64,000 nt of DNA from XYD12-FULL-36-8 sp964391015 (GCA_964391015.1 CAYMKU010000020.1:1-64000), one strand, 5' to 3'; numbered from the stretch's first letter, positions 34,514 through 44,391 are shown. Translations and numbers: made by a program. Notes: generated by a model not told the origin, from the sequence alone.

Positions 34514-35638
34514 TTACTTCTTTTTATTAATTTTTAAAGTTTCCTTTTTGCTACTCCATTTTGCCAAAGGATTACTTATAGCACACTTATATAGACCCTT
34601 ATCGGTTCCAATCCACATTTCCATCCCATCAAAATAAAATGTTTGCACCAGTGATGAGCTTATATTTGTTTGATTAAGATCTATGCCTGAAATTTTTTCA
34701 GTAATTCTATCAATCAACACGAATCCTTTTCCATATTCTTTTTTATTTCTCTTATCAAAAGCATAGATAGCAGCCCAAATTTTGTTTCCAGTTTTTTCCA
34801 GACAATAAATTCCATTACCAGGCAGCCCATCTTGTTTTGAAAGCCGCTTCCATTGCAGTTTCCTATTATATTTATAGATCCCGCCTATATTAAAATTAGG
34901 TTGCTGAAGAGTTACAAATTCATCAGTAGCAAACCAAACATTTTCACCATCAAAAAGAAAATCCGAAACTGATACTGCATCACCTTCGGAATTAAATCCT
35001 TTTTTATTATTAATAAATGACCATACAGAAGATGAATCTTTAATCAGCTTATTAAAAACATGAACGCCTGATTCAGAACCAAACCATACCAAACTATCAC
35101 CATCTAATTTTATGGACTTAATTGTATTTGTCTTGGGGTCATTATTTTTTGTCAGATCATATTCAGTAAATTTTTGTTTCTTTACATCAAGCATTGTTAG
35201 ATTTTTGAATCTACCTATCCAAAGAATATTTTCTTTCTTATCGTAACAGAGAGAACGAATCCAATTCCCCATTTCGCCGCCAACTGCAAATTTGCGTTTT
35301 CGCCATGTATTTTTCTTTTTTTCATAAGTAAACAAACCTTCAATTGAACCAGCCCAAACAAAATCATCACTAACCGCAATACATGAGAAAAGATCATTGT
35401 CCAGATTATTATTGCTTGTTGAGAAGTTTGCCCATTTATTATCTTTTTTTGAATATCTATAAACTCCTTGTCCATATGTAGCAAGCCAGATAAAATTTGG
35501 TTCATCTTTTATTGAAGTGACATTCACATTCTCCAATACAACTTCGGATGTAACTTGAGGAAATAAATTTTCATTAATAAATATCCAAACAAGTAGAATA
35601 ATAAATGATAAGTTTACACCGAAGTGAAAGAATTTCAT
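34514..35638 (-). CDS. Exported beta-propeller protein, WD/two-component-propeller-like
   Basis: The protein (374 residues from the ATG at 35638) begins with a signal-peptide-like segment (VNLSFIILLVWIFINENLFPQ). It then shows repeated blades of the form I-x-L/W-x-G-x-G/S, for example NFIWLATYGQGVYRYS, VWAGSIEGLFTYEKK, LWIGRFKNLTMLDV, VWFGSESGVHVFN and MWIGTDKGLYK. These WxG-type blades resemble the periplasmic sensor propellers of two-component regulators, but no kinase domain follows. ATG codons further upstream in frame (to 35683) are possible. Function unknown; probably periplasmic. Confidence 0.75.
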   Translation of the reverse strand: MKFFHFGVNLSFIILLVWIFINENLFPQVTSEVVLENVNVTSIKDEPNFIWLATYGQGVYRYSKKDNKWANFSTSNNNLDNDLFSCIAVSDDFVWAGSIEGLFTYEKKKNTWRKRKFAVGGEMGNWIRSLCYDKKENILWIGRFKNLTMLDVKKQKFTEYDLTKNNDPKTNTIKSIKLDGDSLVWFGSESGVHVFNKLIKDSSSVWSFINNKKGFNSEGDAVSVSDFLFDGENVWFATDEFVTLQQPNFNIGGIYKYNRKLQWKRLSKQDGLPGNGIYCLEKTGNKIWAAIYAFDKRNKKEYGKGFVLIDRITEKISGIDLNQTNISSSLVQTFYFDGMEMWIGTDKGLYKCAISNPLAKWSSKKETLKINKKK

Positions 35639-35759
35639 GTTAAAAAATTGAATCCCCGTTTTTGAAGCCATTAAATATTTCAAGAAAGTTTATCAAATGA
35701 AGGATGTTAGTGATTTTATTCATCTGAGGTAATAATTTTATTAGGAAGCTGCGTTTTGG

Positions 35760-36500
35760 CTATTGCTGCAACAAATATTCATTCTCTATTTTGTAATGCT
35801 CTAGAAATCCTCTAATAAGAGATTCAGTAAGTGCTGTATAATTTATCTCCGTCTTAAGAATAGCTTGAAGGTTGGTCGTTTTGGCAGCTAATTCTTCCTT
35901 TATCAAGCTTGCATTTTCTTTAGGAAGATTAAGATATTCAATTATGTTTAAATGATAGTCTCCACAAAGTATAGAACCATGTTGAAGTAATGCATGTTTC
36001 ATTTTTTTTTGTGCACTGCCAACAATCTTTTTACCAGCGTACTTTATCTCACTCTTAGCTGGAATCGCAAAACATAATGTTGCTAATTGTTCCTTATAAA
36101 AACTTGGGAAATCCGGTTGAATATTCTCCATCTCTAAGGATGAAAGTGATGAGTCATAATTTATCAATCCCTTAATTAAAGCAAGATTAATTTTGTGATA
36201 AATATTTCGAACCGAGATATTTTCATCGATAGGATAAACAATGGAATAGGTTAACTCTTCAGAATGCAGAATTGCTCTTCCACCGGTTGGGCGAAAAACA
36301 ACATCAATCTTATCTCGGTATGCTTTTTCAATATTTATCTCTTCTAATTTTTGATTTGCACCTAAAGAGATGCAATATGGACTCCATCTATAGAATCGTA
36401 ATACTGCTTCATCTGGATCGCATGATTCGGCAAGCTGAACATCTATTTCCATATTCATTTTACCATTGTTAAAACCGGAATCAATTACGCGCCATTTCAT
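35760..36500 (-). CDS. LipM-like octanoyl/lipoyl protein transferase
   Basis: The 246-residue protein belongs to the biotin/lipoate A/B ligase family. Motifs include YRWSPYCISLGANQ, RPTGGRAILHSEELTYS (about 90-106) and CFAIPAKSEIKYAGKKIVGSAQKK (about 150-170). The LLQHGSIL segment is characteristic of LipM octanoyltransferases, as is the Cys of LCFAIP. It would attach octanoate (or lipoate) to E2/GcvH lipoyl domains. It overlaps lpxA by four bases at the end of the lipid A operon; a true LplA ligase is the alternative. Confidence 0.85.
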   Translation of the reverse strand: MKWRVIDSGFNNGKMNMEIDVQLAESCDPDEAVLRFYRWSPYCISLGANQKLEEINIEKAYRDKIDVVFRPTGGRAILHSEELTYSIVYPIDENISVRNIYHKINLALIKGLINYDSSLSSLEMENIQPDFPSFYKEQLATLCFAIPAKSEIKYAGKKIVGSAQKKMKHALLQHGSILCGDYHLNIIEYLNLPKENASLIKEELAAKTTNLQAILKTEINYTALTESLIRGFLEHYKIENEYLLQQ

Positions 36501-37273
36501 TTTCCGACTAAACCTCTTTTGCTATCCTTAATAAATTCCAATACTTGTCTTACAAATTCATTATCCCCTAATTCTGATTCAACTTTTTTTACTGCTTGAG
36601 AGACATTAAGGGAGTTGCTGTATATATAATTGTATGCCTTTTTCAACACTTCAATATCTTTTGCTGAAAAACCTCGTCTGCGAAGCCCAACTAAGTTAAG
36701 CCCACAAAATTTTAAGGGATGATGTGCTGCAAGAATAAAAGGCGGTAAATCTTGCGCGATCTTAAATCCACCGCCAGTCATTGAATGTTTTCCAACTTTA
36801 CAAAATTGATGAACAGGTGTCATCCCGCCAATTATTGCATAATCTTCAATATGAACATGCCCGCCAAGCTGTACCCCATTTGCAAGAATACAATTGTTTC
36901 CAATGACACAATCGTGAGCAACATGAGTGTACGCCATTAATAAACAATTTTTCCCCACTCTTGAAAAACCCGTTGCTTTTGTTCCTCGATGGCAGGTCAC
37001 AAATTCATGAATAGTAGTATCGTCGTCAATAATAAATAGAGATTCTTCGTTCTGGAAACTTAAATCCTGTGGAACATGAGCAATAGAAGCCCCCTGACGA
37101 ATTTTTACCCGATTTCCAATTCTTGCACCATCATAAAGCACAGCGTGTGGTCCGATAGTACAGTCATTTCCAATTTCAACATTATCGTTAATAATTGTAT
37201 ATGCATAAATAGTAATATTTTCGCCAAGAACTGCATTAGGACTTATAATTGCAGTTGGGTGAATATTTTTCAT
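36497..37273 (-). CDS. lpxA: UDP-N-acetylglucosamine acyltransferase
   Basis: LpxA adds the first 3-hydroxyacyl chain in lipid A synthesis. The 258-residue protein is a left-handed beta-helix of hexapeptide repeats (IHPTAIISPNAVLGENITIY onward) with the active-site His in the HVAHDCVIGN loop (about 122-131; AYTHVAHDC) and a C-terminal helical cap from about 190. The length is typical. Its start follows lpxC-fabZ by one base, so it is translationally coupled. Confidence 0.97.
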   Translation of the reverse strand: MKNIHPTAIISPNAVLGENITIYAYTIINDNVEIGNDCTIGPHAVLYDGARIGNRVKIRQGASIAHVPQDLSFQNEESLFIIDDDTTIHEFVTCHRGTKATGFSRVGKNCLLMAYTHVAHDCVIGNNCILANGVQLGGHVHIEDYAIIGGMTPVHQFCKVGKHSMTGGGFKIAQDLPPFILAAHHPLKFCGLNLVGLRRRGFSAKDIEVLKKAYNYIYSNSLNVSQAVKKVESELGDNEFVRQVLEFIKDSKRGLVGK

Positions 37274-37274
37274 A

Positions 37275-38693
37275 TCAATTTACTCCATCTGTGGGCTGAA
37301 CCTTATCAACAACACCAGCCATGAATTCAGCTTCTGCTACTAGATTTTCATTAACAAAAGCTCTGCCCTTCATATTAAAGATCTTACTTTTTTTATTCAT
37401 CATTTCAACTTCTAAATAAAGGGTATCTCCTGGAACAACAGGCTTTCTAAACTTAGCGTTATTTATCTGCATAAAGTAAACAAGCTTATTTTGAATTTCA
37501 CCAATCGAATTTAAAAGCATGATCCCACCTGTTTGAGCCATAGCTTCAATTATTAAAACTCCCGGCATTATTGGTTGACCTGGAAAATGACCTGGAAAAA
37601 ACGGTTCATTTACGGTAACAGATTTAACACCAATAGCTTTCTTATCAAGCTCAAGATGAATGATTTTATCAACTAACAAAAACGGATAACGATGAGGCAA
37701 GATTTTCTGAATGGCATTTATATCAAAAATAACACCCTCTTTTTTAACAAGCTGGAACTTCTTCACAATTTTTTTTTGCTGATAAAGTTTTCGAACTTGC
37801 TTTGCAAATTCAACATTTGCTTTATGCCCCGGTCTCGCAGCAAGAATTTGTGCTTTCAATGGCGCACCAATCAATGCCAAATCACCAAGCAAATCAAGAA
37901 GCTTGTGTCTTACTGGTTCATTCTTATACCGCAGTTCTTTATTATTAAGAATATTGTTTTCACCTATTGTTATCTTACTCTTAAGTCCAATTTTTTTTCT
38001 TAGCTTTTCTAAATCTTCATTACTTGCTTTGTGATCAATGATAACAACAGCATTATCAACATCACCACCTTTTATGAGTCCTTGATCGGCTAAAGATTCA
38101 ACTTCACTCAAGAAACAAAAAGTTCTCGCAGAAGAAAATTCATTAACAAATTCTTTTTCGAGATCGAATAATCCTGTATGCTGGCTACCCAATGCTGGGT
38201 TTTGATAATCCACCATTACAGTTACTCGGTAATTATCTAAAGGCAGAGCAACAATATCAACTTGTCTGTTTTCATCGTGATACATCACCGTTTCATCTAT
38301 TATTAAGTAATCTTTTGGAGCCTCCTGCTGAACAAAACCAGCTTCCAGAAGTTTATCCACATATGGTTTTGCACTGCCATCAGCAACAGGTGGCTCTATT
38401 CCATCAAGCTCAATTATGATATTGTCAATTTGCAAACCAACTATCGCAGCAAGCACATGTTCGACCGTGTGCACTTTAGCTTCACCAATACCTAAAGTAG
38501 TTCCTCGTGATATATCTATAACATTATCACTGGTTGCCGGAATTTCTGGCGACCCTCCTAAATCAGTACGAATAAATTTAATCCCTGTATTTTCTTGCGA
38601 AGGTTTAAATGTCATTGTGCAAGATGTCCCTGTGTGAAGTCCAATTCCAGACATTGAAACAGACTGTGCAATTGTTCTTTGCTGTTCTAACAT
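37275..38693 (-). CDS. lpxC-fabZ: Bifunctional UDP-3-O-acyl-GlcNAc deacetylase / 3-hydroxyacyl-ACP dehydratase
   Basis: The 472-residue fusion joins LpxC (about 1-315) to FabZ (about 325-465). The LpxC part has VSMSGIGLHTGTSC, the Zn His in VHTVEHVLAAIVG (about 72-84), ARTFCFLSEVESLADQGLIKGG and the second Zn pair in RHKLLDLLGDLAL (HxxxD). The FabZ part has the PHRYPFLLVD, VTVNEPFFPGHFPGQPIMPG (catalytic His) and IEAMAQTGGI segments. LpxC commits the pathway to lipid A; FabZ dehydrates 3-hydroxyacyl-ACP, so the fusion sits at the branch point between lipid A and phospholipid. The fusion is typical of Bacteroidota/Chlorobiota. Confidence 0.97.
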   Translation of the reverse strand: MLEQQRTIAQSVSMSGIGLHTGTSCTMTFKPSQENTGIKFIRTDLGGSPEIPATSDNVIDISRGTTLGIGEAKVHTVEHVLAAIVGLQIDNIIIELDGIEPPVADGSAKPYVDKLLEAGFVQQEAPKDYLIIDETVMYHDENRQVDIVALPLDNYRVTVMVDYQNPALGSQHTGLFDLEKEFVNEFSSARTFCFLSEVESLADQGLIKGGDVDNAVVIIDHKASNEDLEKLRKKIGLKSKITIGENNILNNKELRYKNEPVRHKLLDLLGDLALIGAPLKAQILAARPGHKANVEFAKQVRKLYQQKKIVKKFQLVKKEGVIFDINAIQKILPHRYPFLLVDKIIHLELDKKAIGVKSVTVNEPFFPGHFPGQPIMPGVLIIEAMAQTGGIMLLNSIGEIQNKLVYFMQINNAKFRKPVVPGDTLYLEVEMMNKKSKIFNMKGRAFVNENLVAEAEFMAGVVDKVQPTDGVN

Positions 38694-38807
38694 CAGCTTT
38701 CCTTTATTTTTCGATAAAAGTTTTTAGAATTATAAAATAATGTTTTTCAAAATAGTAAGATGGGCTTATAAATACAAAAGGACTGACGTGAAGGGAATAA
38801 ATTTGTT

Positions 38808-39860
38808 CTATCCTCTTTCAAATTTAGAAATTTTATTCTGAAGCTCTGCTATTTGGTTTTCAAGTTTTTGAATCTTCGTTGCATACTCCGGGAGAGATCT
38901 TATATGGCCCTCTAACCTCAACGCTGTGCCCATCTCTTTCGCCGGTGAACCAAAATATGTACCTGGCTTGGCGATACCCTTTGAAACCCCTGATTGAGCA
39001 ATCAAAGTTACCTTATCCGCAATTTCAATGTGACCAACAATTCCAACTTGACCAGCAATTAAACAATTTTTCCCAAGCTTTGTGCTGCCGGAAATGCCGG
39101 CTTGCGCAGCAATAGCCGTGTTTTCACCAATTACAACATTATGTGCTACATGAACAAGGTTATCAATTTTTACACCCTGTCTAATAATGGTCGCTCCCGT
39201 TGATGCTCGGTCAATACAAACATTAGCGCCAAGTTCAACATCATCCTCAATTTTCACAACTCCTATTTGGTGAATTTTATGAAACTTACCTAATTCATCA
39301 AGGTCATAACCAAATCCATCTGAGCCCACAACCGTTCCTGAATGAATTATCACTCTGTTTCCAATTAAAGATCTTTCTCGTACTGTCACATTGGAAAAAA
39401 ATAAGCAGTCATCCCCTACTTTTATATCTTCATGCAAAATTGTGTTATGAAAAATTTTTACATTATCTCCAATTACACATCCCGATGAAATCACTACATT
39501 TTTTCCAAGAGAAACATTGTTACCAAGTTTTGCATTCGAATGAACTGATGCAGATGAGTCTATACCTTGCAGATTAAAATCGGGAGTAAAGAAATGATTG
39601 ACTATTTTGAAGAATGCCTTGTTTGGATTTTTTACTTCAATATAAGAAATGTCTTCGCGAATTTTATTAAAATTTGGTCTAACTAAAATAGCAGAAGCAT
39701 GAGTGGTTGAGAAATATTTTTCATATGCAGAAAGATAGAGAAAAGTTAAATCACCTTTTTCAGCTTCCTCTATCTTCGCAAGGCCTTTTATGACGATTTT
39801 TTCACTGCCATATAGTTTACCCTCGACAAGCTCTGTAATTTCTTTTAAGGTTATTTCCAT
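38808..39860 (-). CDS. lpxD: UDP-3-O-(3-hydroxyacyl)-glucosamine N-acyltransferase
   Basis: LpxD adds the second acyl chain in lipid A synthesis. The 350-residue protein has an N-terminal uridine-binding domain (about 1-100) with LVRPNFNK and the FxFF-type FFKIVNHFF segment. A hexapeptide-repeat domain follows, including the catalytic HNTIL, HSGTVVGSDGFGY and NLVHVAHNVVIGENT (His). A C-terminal helix ends in EQLENQIAELQNKIS-like coiled sequence (KLENQIAELQNKISKF). I start at the ATG at 39860; an immediately preceding TTG is also in frame. Follows the two Skp genes. Confidence 0.96.
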   Translation of the reverse strand: MEITLKEITELVEGKLYGSEKIVIKGLAKIEEAEKGDLTFLYLSAYEKYFSTTHASAILVRPNFNKIREDISYIEVKNPNKAFFKIVNHFFTPDFNLQGIDSSASVHSNAKLGNNVSLGKNVVISSGCVIGDNVKIFHNTILHEDIKVGDDCLFFSNVTVRERSLIGNRVIIHSGTVVGSDGFGYDLDELGKFHKIHQIGVVKIEDDVELGANVCIDRASTGATIIRQGVKIDNLVHVAHNVVIGENTAIAAQAGISGSTKLGKNCLIAGQVGIVGHIEIADKVTLIAQSGVSKGIAKPGTYFGSPAKEMGTALRLEGHIRSLPEYATKIQKLENQIAELQNKISKFERG

Positions 39861-39876
39861 CAATCCAGAGGATATA

Positions 39877-40395
39877 TTATTTCAATTTTAGTTTTTCTAA
39901 AACAAGAGCCGTAATATCATATTGATCTTTGGCAAAAAGCAGCATAACATCACCACTTCTGTCGAAAACAAAATCTAGATCTTCATCTTTCGCAACATCT
40001 TTAATGGCAGTAAATACTTTGTTCTGAACGGGCTTCATAATTTCATCTTGCTTCTGAAACAATTCCCCATTCGTTCCGAATTTTTTATCACGATAATCAG
40101 CAATCTGCTGCTCAAGCTTAACTAATTCCGACTCCATATCGGTTCTGGTCTGATCGGTCATGATAAGTTTACGTTTTTCATAATCATCATATTTTGTTTT
40201 CCAGTTCCCTTCGAGTTTGGACAATTCGGATTGCCACTCTTGAATCATTGCATCCAATTTTTGTCTCGCATCTTGCGCATCTGGAAATTTATCCATGATA
40301 GAATCTGAATCAACATAACCAATTTTTAATTGTCCATTTATCAAACTGGAAAATGGAATAATTAAAAGAAATAATATGAAAGAAATTTTTTTCAT
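39877..40395 (-). CDS. OmpH/Skp-family periplasmic chaperone
   Basis: The 172 residues have a signal peptide ending near LINGQ, then LKIGYVDSDSIMDKFPDAQDA, a long coiled coil with KLEGNWKTKYDDYEKRKL (about 60-120), and the closing IKDVAKDEDLDFVFDRSGDVMLLFA, which is the OmpH signature. These trimeric chaperones hold unfolded outer-membrane proteins on the way to BamA. Two paralogs occur in tandem downstream of bamA. Confidence 0.93.
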   Translation of the reverse strand: MKKISFILFLLIIPFSSLINGQLKIGYVDSDSIMDKFPDAQDARQKLDAMIQEWQSELSKLEGNWKTKYDDYEKRKLIMTDQTRTDMESELVKLEQQIADYRDKKFGTNGELFQKQDEIMKPVQNKVFTAIKDVAKDEDLDFVFDRSGDVMLLFAKDQYDITALVLEKLKLK

Positions 40396-40456
40396 TCAAC
40401 CACCTAATCAATAAAATTAAAAACTTTACTTTTTAATCTTAAAATGAAACTAAAAT

Positions 40457-40984
40457 TTAATTTCCTCTTTTAAGTTTATCAAGCACCTGATACGTAATGT
40501 CAAAGGCTGCATCCGCATAGAGAAGTACTATATCACCGCTTTTGTCAAATACAAATTGCATTCCTTCCCTCTTAGCCACTTCTTCAATCGCTCTATAAAT
40601 TTTTTCCTTAACAGGATTGAAAAGTTCTTCCTGTTTCTTATAAATTTCGCCGGTACCTTGACCAAACTTCAATCTTCTAAAATCTATTAATGATTGCTCC
40701 TGCGCAATAAGATTCTGTTGAGCTGCTAATTTTTTATCTTCGGGCATTGTATTTGCCTGTTTTTGATAGTTAGCTAGTGCTGCTTGATAAGCCTGGGTCA
40801 TGCTATCTAATTGTGCTGTCCACTTATTTGTAAGAGCATCTAAATCACCTTGAGCTTTAATTGATTCAGGGAGTTGGGTAAGAATTGTCTGAGAATCAAC
40901 ATATCCAAGCTTTTGAGTTGTTTGTGCAAAAGATAAATTGCATGTTAAAAGAATAACCGCGAAAAGAAAAATGTATTTGTTCAC
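40457..40984 (-). CDS. OmpH/Skp-family periplasmic chaperone, second paralog
   Basis: This 175-residue protein has a signal peptide ending near LSFAQ and the OmpH start TQKLGYVDSQTILTQLPESIKAQ. A coiled coil (about 55-125) and the closing IEEVAKREGMQFVFDKSGDIVLLYA complete the fold. It is about as diverged from its neighbour as typical paralogs of this family, and precedes it in the operon, 32 bp after bamA. Confidence 0.93.
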   Translation of the reverse strand: MNKYIFLFAVILLTCNLSFAQTTQKLGYVDSQTILTQLPESIKAQGDLDALTNKWTAQLDSMTQAYQAALANYQKQANTMPEDKKLAAQQNLIAQEQSLIDFRRLKFGQGTGEIYKKQEELFNPVKEKIYRAIEEVAKREGMQFVFDKSGDIVLLYADAAFDITYQVLDKLKRGN

Positions 40985-41016
40985 TTCGTTTACCTTTATA
41001 GTTAATTGATGATAAA

Positions 41017-43518
41017 TTAAAATCCTTTACCAAATTGAAAATGGAATAACCAAGTCGGATCTTTACTATCGGTAAGTTTTCTATCGAACCCGTACCCAAG
41101 GTCAAATCCAATTAATCCAATAGGATTTATTAAAAGTCTTGCGCCAAACCCAACTGATCTTCGGAGATCGAAAGGATCTGTTTTCTTCAAATTTTCAAAA
41201 ACATTGCCTGCTTCAGCAAATGCGAGCAAGTAAAGAGGAATTGGATCAAGAGTCACCGCTAACCGCAATTCGGCAGTATATCGTGTCATAACTCTTCCGC
41301 CAATTACCCTGTCGTCAGAATTTCTTGGACCTACTGTGCGATCATCATAACCTCTTAAAGGAGCAGTTGCTATTATCAATCCATTCCCGCCCATGTAATA
41401 AAACTCAAATGGCTGAATCTTTGTGCCAAGATTAAGTTCATCCAAATATCCGATATCTGCAACAGTATATAATGCAATCCTATTTGAATTAAATAATCTT
41501 CTATACCATTCAGCTTTGAAATTTATTTTATAATAATCAACATCTCCTGGTAAGAATGGTCCGCCAGAAATTTCTCCATCTAATGTGAACGATGAACCAA
41601 TTGAAGGAAAAATTGGATTATCAATATTTTTTCTGCTCACGGTAGCACCTAAAGTAAACTGATTCGTTTTTCCTTCTTCATAAAAATTCTGACCCTCAAG
41701 CACATTATTATATTGATATCTAAACAATCCCTGAACATAAAAGAAATCATCAGGCCATTTTAACCTTCTACCAACTCTAAGCGTTCCACCAGATTGACGC
41801 AAATCATAAATATATGCTTGACGGGTATCGAAAACCTCAAGTCCAACAAGTGTTGGTGTATCAAATAACCATGGTTCAGTAAATCCTAAAGTGAATGTTC
41901 TATATAAACTCCCAACACCAAATTGCCAATTGAAACTTAAAATTTGTCCACCACCTAAAGAGAAAGGTTCAGTAATAGAAAAATTAGTTAAGGTAACACC
42001 AATTGCACCGCTAAAACCAAATGCACCGCTGTATCCAACGGAAGCATTTAGATAATCACTCGATTTTTCTTCAACTCGGAACGTGACATCAACTGTGCTA
42101 TCTGTTGGAAGTGTATAGTCAATTCCCTGCGGTCCGTACAATTTTTCAACATTAAAATACTGCAGATTGGCTAGCTGCTGAACGCTTCTGAATAACAAAC
42201 CTCTATTAAAATAATCTCCAGGAATAGTATATAATTCTCTTCGTATTACCTTATCCTTAGTTTTATCATTTCCTGTAATATCTACTTTACCAATTTTAAA
42301 CTGATTTCTTTCTTCAATCCGGATTAAAACATCAATTGAATCTCCAGAAACTTTCGTTTCAGTTGCTTTTAAGTTAAATGTAAGATAACCATTATCTAGA
42401 TAGAGTGCGTAAACATCAGATTGTTTTTCGTTTCCACGAAGGTTTTGTTCAAACTTTTCATAATTAAAAACATCACCTTTCGCAAAATCAAGTCGTTCAG
42501 AAAGCACTTCATCAGGATATATAGTATTTCCAATCCAATCAATATTACGAACTTTGTACTGCGGACCTTCATCAAGGTAAAGCTGAATTTTTAGATCTTT
42601 CTTATTGTTAGAATAGACTAAAGAATCAGATAAAATTTCAGCATCTCGATAACCATTTCGCTTATAAAACTTAAGCAACAAATTTTTATCTTCTTCATAC
42701 TTTTTTCTATCAAATTTGGCAGAACTCCAGAACTTCCACCATTTAGCTTCTTCTGTTTCACTCAATTCACCGCGAAGATCACTTTCATCATACGCTTTGT
42801 TGCCAAAAAATCTAATTTCTCTAACTACAATTTGGTCATTTTCCTTGATCTCGAACTTGACCAAAACTCTACTTTTTATTTTCTCAATTAGATTTGAATA
42901 ACTTTGATCTGACTTTGTGTATTCAACATTATACTCATCAGATAAATCTTTGCTATTTCTCCAAGTAACAATCATTTCATTTTCCAAAGTATCTGAAGTA
43001 AAGTACTCGTAATATTTGGTTTTAATAGTAGCGTTAAGATAACCTTCTTCTTCATACAATTGAATAATTCTTTGCTGCAGTTTTGTAATCTCTTGTGGTT
43101 TTAAAATTTGACCTCGAATAAAATTTATTTTTTTCTCAATTTCATCTGTGCTTATTTCATCATTTCCTTCAAACTCTATTTTTTCAAGTCGGGGATATTC
43201 CTCAACCTTAAGAACCAGAAAAATTCCATCAGCAATTTGTTTGTCATTAATAATTTGAACATCAGAAAAAATATTCAAAGACCATAATTGTTTTACTGCA
43301 TTAAGAGTTTTGTCCCCGGGGATTTGAATTTCATCACCAATTTTCAATCCGCTATTAGCAATGATTATAGATGCATCCGCTGATTTGTTTCCAACAACTG
43401 ATATTCCAAGTATTTTATAACTCTTCGTAGCAGTTTGTGCCGATAAGAGTGGAGAGAGAATAAATATTAAAAAAACTAAATAAATTTTTGTTAACCTAGT
43501 TAGAGAGGGTATATGCAT
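41017..43518 (-). CDS. bamA: Outer membrane protein assembly factor BamA
   Basis: BamA folds beta-barrel proteins into the outer membrane. I use the ATG at 43518, which has AAAAGG nine bases upstream and gives a clean signal peptide (ending near LLSAQ). An earlier ATG at 43548 lies inside uppS. The 833 residues hold five POTRA repeats (for example YKILGISVVGNKSADASII, PRLEKIEFEGNDEISTDEI, VREIRFFGNKAYDESDL, YKVRNIDWIGNTIYPDEVL and FKIGKVDITGNDKTKDKVI) and a C-terminal 16-strand barrel with LIATAPLRGYDDRTVGP, the VRGF/LRGY motif. The barrel ends in WLFHFQFGKGF with terminal aromatic residue. Confidence 0.96.
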   Translation of the reverse strand: MHIPSLTRLTKIYLVFLIFILSPLLSAQTATKSYKILGISVVGNKSADASIIIANSGLKIGDEIQIPGDKTLNAVKQLWSLNIFSDVQIINDKQIADGIFLVLKVEEYPRLEKIEFEGNDEISTDEIEKKINFIRGQILKPQEITKLQQRIIQLYEEEGYLNATIKTKYYEYFTSDTLENEMIVTWRNSKDLSDEYNVEYTKSDQSYSNLIEKIKSRVLVKFEIKENDQIVVREIRFFGNKAYDESDLRGELSETEEAKWWKFWSSAKFDRKKYEEDKNLLLKFYKRNGYRDAEILSDSLVYSNNKKDLKIQLYLDEGPQYKVRNIDWIGNTIYPDEVLSERLDFAKGDVFNYEKFEQNLRGNEKQSDVYALYLDNGYLTFNLKATETKVSGDSIDVLIRIEERNQFKIGKVDITGNDKTKDKVIRRELYTIPGDYFNRGLLFRSVQQLANLQYFNVEKLYGPQGIDYTLPTDSTVDVTFRVEEKSSDYLNASVGYSGAFGFSGAIGVTLTNFSITEPFSLGGGQILSFNWQFGVGSLYRTFTLGFTEPWLFDTPTLVGLEVFDTRQAYIYDLRQSGGTLRVGRRLKWPDDFFYVQGLFRYQYNNVLEGQNFYEEGKTNQFTLGATVSRKNIDNPIFPSIGSSFTLDGEISGGPFLPGDVDYYKINFKAEWYRRLFNSNRIALYTVADIGYLDELNLGTKIQPFEFYYMGGNGLIIATAPLRGYDDRTVGPRNSDDRVIGGRVMTRYTAELRLAVTLDPIPLYLLAFAEAGNVFENLKKTDPFDLRRSVGFGARLLINPIGLIGFDLGYGFDRKLTDSKDPTWLFHFQFGKGF

Positions 43519-43522
43519 CAAG

Positions 43523-44302
43523 TTAGACCTTTTCCTTAATTTGTTCACTTACTTTTCCGAATCTTCGCTCCCGCTTTTGAAAACTTTTGATTGCATCATA
43601 AAGATCATTTCTTCTAAAATCCGGCCAAAGCACATCAGAGATGTAAAACTCTGAGTAAGCAATCTGCCATAATAAAAAATTACTGACTCTAAATTCACCG
43701 CTCGTTCTAATAACAAGATCGGGATCGGGCATGTCTTTAGTCATAAGATGTTCTGCAAACACAAAATCGTTTATATCTTCAGGCTTAATTTTTTTATGAG
43801 CTACGTAACTTGCTATGTTTTTTATTGCAGAAATAATTTCAACTCTTCCACTGTAGCTCAAAGCTAAATTCAGAACCATCTTTTTATTGTTCTTTGTTTT
43901 TTCTCTTGCGTCGCTAAGTTCTTTTTGAACTTCATAGGGAAGTGATTCCAAATCTCCAATCATCGTAATTTTTATATCATTCTGATTAAGCTCATCCGTT
44001 TCATCTCTCAGACTTTTCAAAAGAAGCCGCATCAACATCGAAACTTCATCTTTTGGTCTTCTCCAATTCTCTGTGGAGAAAGTATATAATGTAAGATAAC
44101 CAACGCCTAATTGAGAACATGCCTTTACAATATCTCTAACAGATTCAACACCACGAGTATGTCCGGCAGCGCGAGGTAAGCCTCGTTTTTTTGCCCATCT
44201 TCCATTTCCATCCATTATTATTGCTATATGAGATGGAATTTGACCGGACTTTTTCAATTCTATTTGGCTTCGCTCATCTGATGAGCTACGAGCGCTTGTC
44301 AA
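43523..44302 (-). CDS. uppS: Isoprenyl (undecaprenyl) pyrophosphate synthase
   Basis: UppS makes the C55 lipid carrier used for peptidoglycan and LPS. The 259 residues have the Asp-containing IAIIMDGNGRWAKKRGLPRAAGHTRG signature (about 27-53), LTLYTFSTENWRRPKDEVSML, and the C-terminal PDPDLVIRTSGEFRVSNFLLWQIAYSEFYI (about 190-220) with the conserved Arg and Glu residues. The TTG start at 44302 is backed by AAGGAG five bases upstream. First gene of the outer-membrane block (bamA follows after 4 bp). Confidence 0.96.
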   Translation of the reverse strand: MTSARSSSDERSQIELKKSGQIPSHIAIIMDGNGRWAKKRGLPRAAGHTRGVESVRDIVKACSQLGVGYLTLYTFSTENWRRPKDEVSMLMRLLLKSLRDETDELNQNDIKITMIGDLESLPYEVQKELSDAREKTKNNKKMVLNLALSYSGRVEIISAIKNIASYVAHKKIKPEDINDFVFAEHLMTKDMPDPDLVIRTSGEFRVSNFLLWQIAYSEFYISDVLWPDFRRNDLYDAIKSFQKRERRFGKVSEQIKEKV

Positions 44303-44337
44303 TCATTCTCCTTATAATAAAAGTCTCAAGAGTTCAC

Positions 44338-44367
44338 TTGATCTTTAGACCAAAAATCGGATATAAT
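44338..44367 (+). promoter_or_regulatory. Sigma-70-like promoter on the plus strand
   Basis: TTGATC (44338-44343), 18 bases, then TATAAT (44362-44367). It lies in the gap upstream of uppS and drives toward a possible small plus-strand reading frame at 44392. Not experimentally supported. Confidence 0.35.
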
Positions 44368-44391
44368 GTTCACAAATTAGTAGATTGCAAT

